This document shows positions 13,411 through 22,000 of a stretch of 64,000 bases of DNA, piece by piece; position 1 is the first letter of the stretch; every line of letters starts with the position of its first letter. The notes under the pieces are model-generated. The model did not search any database. It saw only the letters and a list, made by a program, of their open reading frames with translations, and was not told where the DNA came from. Source of the stretch: Ailanthus altissimus (Eukaryota; Streptophyta; Magnoliopsida; Sapindales; Simaroubaceae); assembly GCA_946807835.1 (NCBI GenBank), contig OX327697.1, forward strand, positions 7,765,001-7,829,000, given 5' to 3'. Made by a program: the position numbers and the translations under genes.

Positions 13411-14040
13411 CATATATATACTGAAAATCACACCAAACTTGTACCCGGGGAAAATCTGGTCTAACCTAGCGGAGTAACTCACGCACAGGCAGAGCGGGGG
13501 ATCTAAGCTGGTCTAACCCGGCGGAATGCTGCATCGCTCGGGCAGAGCAAATTAAACTGGTCTAACGCATGCGCAGAGCAACTACACTAAAGGGGAGGGT
13601 ACGCATATGGTGGTTCAAAAACTACTACAATATAATATCATGACCATAATTATTCTGAAATAATTATTTCTGTACTGAACATAATTATAAACTGTACTAT
13701 AATAAATTCTAAAATATTTATGAATATACTAAATAGTATAAATATTTTTCTGTCTAAAATAAATCATAATTAAATCTGATAACGCGCAATTAAATCATAA
13801 TCGACTGTATTAAAAGCATATAAAATATATATAGTTATCCACTCACAAAAGTGGGCTAATCCTGAGCTGGGTCTGGATTCTGAGATCTACCCGCTATCGG
13901 CACACCTCCTATATCATAGGGTGTAAAAATACATCATTAGTACCGATATGTATTATAAATATTAAAATCTAAATATTCTAATATCGTAAAACTATTACCC
14001 ACTAAACTACTGGGTATAATTCTGACTACCCAACTAATTT

Positions 14041-14274
14041 CCTAAAATTTTCTATTTTCTTTCTTTTTCTTTTCTTTTCCTTCTTTTTCTTTCTCTTTCT
14101 CTTTTTCTTCTTCTTCCTTCTCGGTTTCTCTCTTATTTTCTAATTTTTTTTTCTTCCTTTCCCTTTCTTTTTTTTTTTCCTTTCTTTCTTTTCTCTCTTT
14201 TCTCTCTTTTCCCTTCCGGCTTTTGCTTCTTCTTCTCTCGGTTTCGGTTGCTTCTTTTCAACGAAGCAAAACAG

Positions 14275-14344
<70 letters not shown>

Positions 14345-14345
14345 C
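14041..14345. repeat. Polypyrimidine tract and compound (AC)n(TA)n microsatellite
   Basis: About 180 bases of nearly pure pyrimidine (14041-14235) are followed, after 40 bases, by roughly 25 AC and 9 TA repeats (14276-14345). Both lie inside the reversed gypsy LTR. The purine strand matches the purine tract at 19805-19985 of the other family member. Open frames through this region are low-complexity artefacts. Confidence 0.9.
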
Positions 14346-15827
14346 AACAAACCCATCGCTTCAATTTCTCCTCTTTTCTTCTTTTTTTTTTGCCACCAAA
14401 CTTTATATATATACAACACGTGTATTATAGATCCATCATGCTTTGCTTCCATGTATGTCAAAGGCTTTTCATGGTATAACCTTTGGGTATGGTCCGATGT
14501 TTATGGAGTTTGGTGTGCACAGATATGGCATTCGTCAGCTCATGTGGGTGAAGTCTTATGGCCACAAGCATAAACCCTAAAAAAGATTTTTCTGTATAGT
14601 TAAACGAAATTGCAAAGGAGGTTTGCAGATATTATTTACGAAAATATAAATCTAGAGATAAGTTCACAGACGAGCGTATAGAGATTTGACGGTGATGATC
14701 TATATCTTTGCTCTTTTATAGGTGACGGAGAGATTATAAAGATATGGTTAACTTCAGCTTGTAAGGCTCAACGCAGTTCTATAATATTCGTAATGTATGT
14801 GTAGGGTATTATTCACAGACTTGTGGAAGAGTTCTGTAAAACAAATGGGTATGAATCTAGAGAGTCTCACAATATAAAGTGTACTTGTTGAGCACTGGGT
14901 TAGCATGCTGGTTGAACGATTTGATCAACAAAAATTTCAGAAAGTAGGATTTATTTTAGGATCTCTCGAGAAACACACTTGTTAAGACTTAAGTGTTAAG
15001 CTTATATTAATTTAAGTTAACAATTGTTGTTAAACCAATTAATTAATGACAAGTGACAATAGCATGACCTTTAAATTGTTGACTCTTGGCAGCTAAATTG
15101 GTTGCTTGTTAAAGAATCAAAGTATGTATATAATAATGTAAAGTATTTTCATTATTGGAGACAAAGTGACAAGGTGTGGGTCGGCCATCTTTGACTGAGG
15201 GCTTGTGAAGAAATTTTTTTCTTCTTCTTCCTTAAAGAGAATTCGGCCATGGTAAGGAGAATTCTCTTAAGATAAAAAGTCATTCGACCATGGCAAGGAG
15301 AATTCACTTGGGACAAAAAATCCTTCGACCAATTTAAGGGAACAAATGCAAGGAGTTGTTTTGGTTTCCTAGTACGATTCTGCTAGTCAACAAAGCAAAG
15401 GCAAAGAGTTGTTTTTGTGTGTGTATGATTTGATGAAGGGAATTAAGCTCCATGAGATGAATGCATTTGGCTAAGTGAGAAAATTTTCAAGGGTTGCAAT
15501 TCGGTCCATGAGTTAATTCGGCCAAGAGAAAAAGAATAATTCCTATTGAAAATTAAAAAGGGAGCCATTCTATCTCCTGCAATCCCATCAATATTGAAGA
15601 CTTGAATTGTTCTCCAATTCGTTTCAGTGTGACACATAAATTGATTTTACACCATATCATTTTCAAGGGTAATTTTTTTAAACTTATTAGTGTATCAAGA
15701 CTTACATAAATATGTATTTGTTGAATAAGAAATTAAAATTTTATTTCACCACATATATATATGTTTGGCATGCATTGATTATTTAGTGAATACATTTATA
15801 TGCGTGCACACATTAGGATGACATTCA

Positions 15828-16640
15828 ATAAAAAGTTTATCAATGGTCATGGAAGAGCTGTGAGGTCATGGCTGAAGAATCCACTGTGATCAGGGAAAAA
15901 ATTGCTCTAAAACCAAAGGTTGATATGTAAATGAAAGTAAGTATTGTAGTACTAAAGTAATTTGTAGAAACTGGAAGGACTAGAAGATATTTGTTTTTTT
16001 GCTTCCAAAGAAGTTCAGAAGAACTAGAAGAACCACAGTGATATTTTCATGATAGAACTAAAAGCTTCAAAACACGTCGTTTCATTAATGGCATTCCTGC
16101 AATTTCTCTAAACTCAAGTACAATGCCGTTTTGAATGGATTGTTCAAAAATCAATTATAAGATACTTGTGCCCACTTTATTTTAGTTTCAAGGGGAAGCT
16201 AGTTCCAATTCTTGGGAACTTCTCTGATTGGTTCAATAGGCATCTATTCAGTTATAAATATTACCATAATAATCAAAGGGTGATGAATCAATGAAAGCAT
16301 TATTCATTGTTGTATTTTCTGAGTCATTCTAGAGAGAGAATCAAGAGTTGAGAGTGCCCAATGAAGGGTTAAAGAGAGAGTTTCTTGTTGTATTCTTAAT
16401 CAATAGTTCTTGTAATCGTTTTACGGGATTATTTTTTGTAGTGGACCCAAGACTTCGGCAAGATCAAAGTGGATGTAGGTTCCTTGATAGAGTATCGAAC
16501 CACTATAAATCTATGTACCATCTTTTATTGTTTTTGCATTTTCTTTTTCTGGTTTTAGTTCTCAATTCTGGTTGAAATCAATTGGTTGTGTTTGATTGAT
16601 TCGAGAGGTGTGTTTTGAGTGAAATTTTGTGTTGCTTGGA
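15828..16640 (+). mobile_element. Probable copia LTR-type sequence
   Basis: This stretch has features I associate with transcribed copia LTRs: a TATAAATA-like box near 16255, the 'gtggacccaagac...gtggatgtaggttcc...cgaaccactataaatc' R/U5-like stretch at 16440-16515, then a pyrimidine-rich end near 16570. No target duplication could be fixed, so the boundaries are approximate. No coding region was recognised; the 75-codon frame at 16348 lies across the LTR-like part. Confidence 0.45.
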
Positions 16641-16645
16641 TTGGC

Positions 16646-16990
16646 CATCCCCCAACATGTTGTGAGGATTCATGTCAAAATGCACACGAGTTAGCAGCAT
16701 AAACAAAGATGAATTTGTGAATGAGAAATACAAGTTTCCTATATTCATAAGAATCAACGGGAGAATGGAAAATAACTCCGTCAAGCCTGTAGGAGTAGTG
16801 AAGAAGTATAGAGAACTTTTTTTTGTTGGTTGTTGACCAACAGAAAACTAATCCACTTCTTAAATTAGAGCTCTCTTCTTCTATTCACAACAAAAATCCA
16901 TAAAAGTGATAACATTCACGTGGGTTTATATACGAATGCTAGCGACCTCAATGATGAATTGCTCTCCTTCTCCTTTGGAGATTTTACCAA
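16646..16990 (-). pseudogene. LRK10L kinase pseudogene fragment
   Basis: Two short pieces match the kinase exon at 17929-19064. 16646-16692 encodes a catalytic-loop remnant (VHFDMNPHNM versus VHFDIKPHN). 16857-16990 matches the region around the alpha-C helix and following strands (18668-18790). They lie in the same order and orientation as in the intact gene but are separated by about 165 unrelated or diverged bases, with stops. This is a dead tandem kinase copy lying just downstream of the intact gene. Confidence 0.75.
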
Positions 16991-17928
16991 ACACTTTTTT
17001 TCATTCAAAATATTACCATCTCCATGCTTCACCCTTCTCGCAATGGAATTCTAAGACAGTGATACTGATGTAGGGGAAGAGTGTATGATATTCCTGGGTG
17101 TTAAAAAAACAAAAAGAAATTCTTTCTAATTTGTCTTTCCTCTTTTACCTATCGGCTTTAATTTATTTTGGTTATGATTCGGTGAACTTTTGCTCTCTGC
17201 ATATAAAGTTTTGTAAGAGGAAGACGTATGGGTTTAGGAGAAAAACTAGAACATCTATGATAGGAATATTGGTCAAGTCTGTCAATTCACATACAAATTG
17301 CCATGGTATATTAAGAAGACATCTTTAAAGAAAGAATAAAGGAAAAGAATTCAATTTACAGAGTCGTCATGGTTTACATAGTTTACGTTATCATTGCAAT
17401 AACAGTCTATATTAATTAGGATATTTCATTGCATACTTCGTTATTAATGTTTATTAGACAATTGAGAATTATGGGAAATCAAGTTTTCGGAAGATCTCAT
17501 CATGTTTCCATCATATGTATAATCAAAGGGATAATAGCTTTCTAATGTAATTTTTCGTCACTGTTAGTGGCAACGAGAACTTGTGCTTTGTGTTAAGTTT
17601 TTCACATTATTTTTCCATATGATAAGCTCAAGATTAAGATTATTTGCCGGATCAAGTGTCTTCCACTGATAGCTTGCACACAGACTTGGGTACATTTGAG
17701 CACCACAGTTGCTGATGAATATGATTTGTGGTGATATTGTTGCACTATTAGAAAGGCATCATTGTGATATAAAACTGCTTTTTCAACTTGATTTATTAAC
17801 TAATTATTGAAATGTAAAAATCATCAAGTTAATACAAGTTTCACCTTTGTTACAATTGGAGGAAAAAACTACTTTTTTGTTCATCTTGGGGACAAACTGT
17901 TATCCATGATTGCCAGTTTAAATACATT
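16991..17928. other. 3' flank of the receptor kinase gene
   Basis: No further gene seen. The 76-codon frame at 17098-17328 is not recognised. A polyadenylation hexamer on the minus strand lies at 17792-17797. Confidence 0.4.
17792..17797 (-). terminator. Candidate poly(A) signal of the receptor kinase gene
   Basis: AATAAA on the minus strand about 130 bases after the TGA stop at 17929. The position is reasonable for a plant gene, but such hexamers are common in AT-rich DNA. Confidence 0.35.
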
Positions 17929-19064
17929 TCACGTGTGACTTACTCGATTCTCCTGAGAAACGTGTTCTGTTGACGATGATGCTTGAGCAAATTGTTTGAC
18001 TGACCTTCTTGGCGAAGACAGAGAAGGTTTTGGTGGAATTTGCAGATTTTCTAGGCCACTTTCCAACATCTCCAAAACCTTATCTATGGAGGGTCTATGA
18101 GATGGGTTTGTTTGGATGCACCATAAGCTCACTATGAGCATCTTTTTTGCCATATCTTTTTCCTCTTGAGTGACAACCCCATCAAGTTTGAAATCGTTGC
18201 CTGGTTCAAGATGCTTGTAAATTGAATCTGGAAAATATATTTCACTGCTGTGAGATAATCTAATGTCAACTTTCTTCCTTCCTCCGACCATCTCAAGAAT
18301 CATCATTCCATAGCTATAGACATCGGACTTGTAAGAAACTCCTCCAAAGCTTCGGCAGTATACTTCTGGTGCTATATATCCTATGGTTCCTCTTGCATTC
18401 AACATTGATATGATACTCTCTTTCTTTTTGGACTGTTTAGAAAGCCCAAAATCAGATATTTTTGGGCAGAAGTTCTCATCTAAAAGAATGTTGTGAGGCT
18501 TTATGTCAAAATGCACAATCCGTATGTTACAACCTCGATGTAGGTACTCCAATCCTCTGGCAATGCCAATTGCAACTTGATACATTGTTCTCAATTCCAG
18601 CTTGCAGTTCATACTTGAAGATTCTTGATCATATATATACTTGTCAAGAGATCCATTAGGCATGAATTCATAGATTAGAGCTCTCTTCTTCTTCTCATAA
18701 CAAAAACCCAGAAAAGTGACAATATTAACATGAGATGTTCTACTAGTGCTCGCAACCTCATTGATGAATTCCTCTCCGTTACCTTTGGATCCCTTCAAGA
18801 CCTTCACTGCCACAAGACGACCATTAGGTAGTTTTCCTTTGTAAACATCTCCGTAGCCTCCTTGACCAAGTTTATGGCTGAATGATTTCGTCATTGTTTT
18901 AATATCAGAATAGTTGTATCTTTTCGGGGCAAGAGATTCGTAATTCGTAATAAAAGCCTCCACATTTTGTTCATCACCTATTGTTTTCTTCCGATATCGG
19001 CTGAGGCCAACTATGAGAAGAATTGCAAGGGTCACTATTATCCCCACCACAGTAGCTACAAGTC
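17929..19064 (-). CDS. Exon 3: transmembrane helix and kinase domain
   Basis: Exon of the receptor kinase above, from acceptor AATGCAG|GACTTG (exon begins at 19064) to TGA at 17929-17931. It opens with a hydrophobic run ([20 protein letters not shown]) and a basic stop-transfer RYRKK, then [12 protein letters not shown], the juxtamembrane signature of LRK10L/PR5K kinases, and a complete kinase fold. The Ser-rich C-terminal tail (SSPRRS, SSSTEH) is a likely phosphorylation region. The exon length is typical for this family, in which the whole kinase is encoded by one exon. Confidence 0.95.
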
Positions 19065-22000
19065 CTGCATTAAAGATAGAGGAATCTTGTGATGTTATGA
19101 AATTTACTCTCCTAACACACTAACACTTATCAGAGCTGATGTACATATCGACGAAGTCCTGCTCCCATTAAAGAAATAAACAAGTGATATGATGTAGCAA
19201 TATTACCTATGAAAATGTTCTTTTTCTTCTCGAAATATGATCCTGAAACAAAACCAAATGTCAAAATCTTTTAGTTGGAAATTAATTTGTCATGAAATGG
19301 ACCGCAATTTGAAAACATGTCAGAAGCTGAAATAAATTTGAATTACAAACTATTTAAATAATTTCTATGTTGTTGTAGATCTGTTTGAAACCCTAAACAT
19401 TTAGGTACTATTCTCTTCTAATCTCGGTTTTATCTAAGCTTGGATTATGCTTGCGATCACAGCTAATGAAAAAGGAATTAAAATTGGAGTAAATTTTAAC
19501 CATACATTATTTGTAATAAATGGTTGTGCTATGAGATCCTAGAAAACTCAAATGAACTAAGTTGGTGGGAGAATCCAAAATTATCTCACTACTTATCCAA
19601 GTTAATAAAATCACTGCTTCGTATGAAACGATACTATGAAAATTAGTGGGACTCTCCAATTATAGTGCACGTGGCCATTATTTGATAAGGAGTAAGCCAC
19701 ACGTGGGCTTTATTTTTTTTTTAATTGATGAGTGGTTGGCTTTTCCGGATTGGTTGACAGTGGCGGCCAACTTGAGTACACAAGAGAAATGAATTGCTTC
19801 ATTTGCATTCCAAGCAAATGGAAAAAAAAAAAAAAATAAAGAAGAAGAAAAGAAAAAAAAAGAGAAGAAGGGAAGCCAAGAAGAAAAAGGAGAAGGAAAG
19901 AAAAGAAAAAGAGAAAAAAAAAAAGGAAGAAGATGAGAAGAAGAGAGAGTTCGAGGAAAATAAAAAGAGAAATAAAAAAAATATAAAAAATGAGTTTGAA
20001 AACTTAAATTTATATTCAGTGATTTAGCGGGTAATAATTTTACTATGTTAAAAAATTAATTTTTTAATATTTATAAGATGTATCGATACTAATAATATAT
20101 TTTTACACCTTATAACATAGGAAGAGTATCGATAGTTGATAAACCTTAAGATCCAAATCTAATTCTGAATTAGTACACTTTTGTGAGTGGATAATTATAT
20201 ATATTTTATATATTTTTAATAAAATAATTTATGATTTAATTACACGTTATCAAATTTATTTATGATTTATTTTAGATAGATAAATATTTATACTAATTAG
20301 CATATTCAAAATTTATTATAGTATAATTTATGATTATGTTTAGTACAGACATATTTATTTAACAATAATTATGCTTCTATAATATTATATAGTAGTAACT
20401 TTGAAATTACCATATGCTTACCATTTCCTTTAGTATAGTTGCTATGTGCATGTATTAGACCAGTTTAGTTTGTTTTGCTTGAGCGATGTAATATTTCGCT
20501 AGGTTAGACTAGCTTAGATCCTTCGCTCTGCCTGTGCGTGAGTTACTCCACTAAGTTAGACTAGCTTTTTCTCAGGTATAAGTTTGGTGTAATTTTAGTA
20601 TATATGCAGTATTATATTATGTTGATTCAATTTTAACAAAGATTTCATGATAGCTTATGTTTCTAGATTTTTAAATTCCCAGTATTTTGCTATGATTTTT
20701 AGCTAGCTAAGATTTTCATGTAGCTCTTGTTTCCAATACAGCTTTATTGATTTTTTAGCAACTAGTTTGATGATTATTTTATATTATCGATTTATACGTG
20801 TACATTACATGTAGTATTATTTATTATTAATTATTATCATAAGCTATTATTTACAGTACATATAAAATATATAATATTTTCATATTATGTCCACTCACTG
20901 AGTCATAAGCTCACCATTTCTTATCACAGAACAAGGATCGATGACAATGGAGGAGTACAAGTATCGATTTATAAGGTTATCGAGATTTGCCCCATATATA
21001 GTGCAGAATGAAAGGGATAAATGTAAGAGATTTAAACAAGGCTTTAGATGCAATATTAAAACAACAATCACAACCATAGGGCAGAGTGATTTCAGTGAGT
21101 TAGTAGGGGTTGCAATGAGGGTTCAGAAAACCTAACAACGAAACACATAGCTCAGTAATCCAAGTAGAAACAAGGTTAGAGTTAGTCAACTAGTAGATCT
21201 AGTAGTAGTAAGACATCTAAAGAAGAGGAAACCCATACATGATATTTGGGTAGTCAAGGTATAATCAGAACCCTATGTCAGCAGGAAAGGCAAAGATAGA
21301 GTTTTGGTCAGACTTTTAATTCTCCATATGTTAGAAGCAATGTATAAAGTCAGAGGCCTCATGTTAGTAGCCACATTGATTGGAAAAATTATTGTTGGTT
21401 GAGAATATATTTAAGAGATGTGTTATTAGAGTGGGGTAGTAGTAAGATGGTAGCAAATTTAATTACTCTTGATATATATGACTTTGATGCTATACTAGGA
21501 ATGGACTGGTTAGCTAATTACCATGATACAATAGAATATTTTCAAAAAGAGGTAACATTTAGAAGACATAAAGAGCTTGATATTACTTTTTGTGGAGAGA
21601 CACGAGTTCTTCCATATTGTGTTATATCTATTATGACTGCTAGACATTTGCTCAAGAAATGATGTGTAGCATATTTAGCTTATTTCATTAATACCATAGT
21701 TAGTGTAGTTAAATTAGAAGATATTCCAGTGGTCAAAGATTTTTTAGATATATTTCCTAAAGACTTTCTAGCTTTGCCTTCAAATAGAAAGATTAATTTT
21801 GTTATTAATTTAATTTTAGACATAATTTTTATCTTTAAAGTGCTATACAAAATGACCTCTTTAGAAATAAAACATTTAAAGATTTGATTGAAGAATTGGT
21901 AGATAAAAGTTTTATCAGACCTAGTGTATTGCCATAAGGAGCACCAAGATTATTTGTTAAAAAGAAAGATAGAACCTTGAGACTATGTATTGATTATCAA

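Larger units (their letters stand above)
10666..14429 (-). mobile_element. Solo Ty3/gypsy LTR (same family as the intronic element)
   Basis: Reversed LTR beginning TGACAAGACCC and ending TATA, flanked by perfect GATCC duplications (10661-10665 and 14430-14434). It matches the 5' LTR at 19661 and the 3' LTR stub at 23580-23810 in opposite orientation, including the 'cactcactgagcc' block and the 'agttactcc...tctgcctgtgcgtg' block. Removing the nested 2195-bp insertion leaves about 1.56 kb. On its own strand the LTR starts TATA and ends TGTCA. Confidence 0.85.
10098..15827 (+). mobile_element. Family A copia 3' LTR, interrupted
   Basis: Directly follows the RNase H remnant. It begins TATTGGAGATGGTGC and resumes at 14435 after a gypsy LTR insertion, with the recognisable 'gtctgatc', 'gttgtatatccgatg' and 'tgacggtgatgatctat' family blocks. 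It ends near 15827. Net LTR length is about 1.96 kb. The right end is approximate because the terminal bases are diverged. Confidence 0.75.

Noticed and set aside
14133..14573. Several overlapping frames of Cys-Val, Thr-His or Lys/Glu repeats
   Set aside because: They are translations of the microsatellite and pyrimidine tract within an LTR.
18462..18659. Plus-strand 65-codon frame
   Set aside because: Antisense shadow of the kinase exon.
19794..20027. Lys/Glu-rich 77-codon frame
   Set aside because: Translation of the LTR purine tract; no homologous product expected.
20895..21077. Minus-strand frame over gag
   Set aside because: Shadow of the plus-strand gag fragment.
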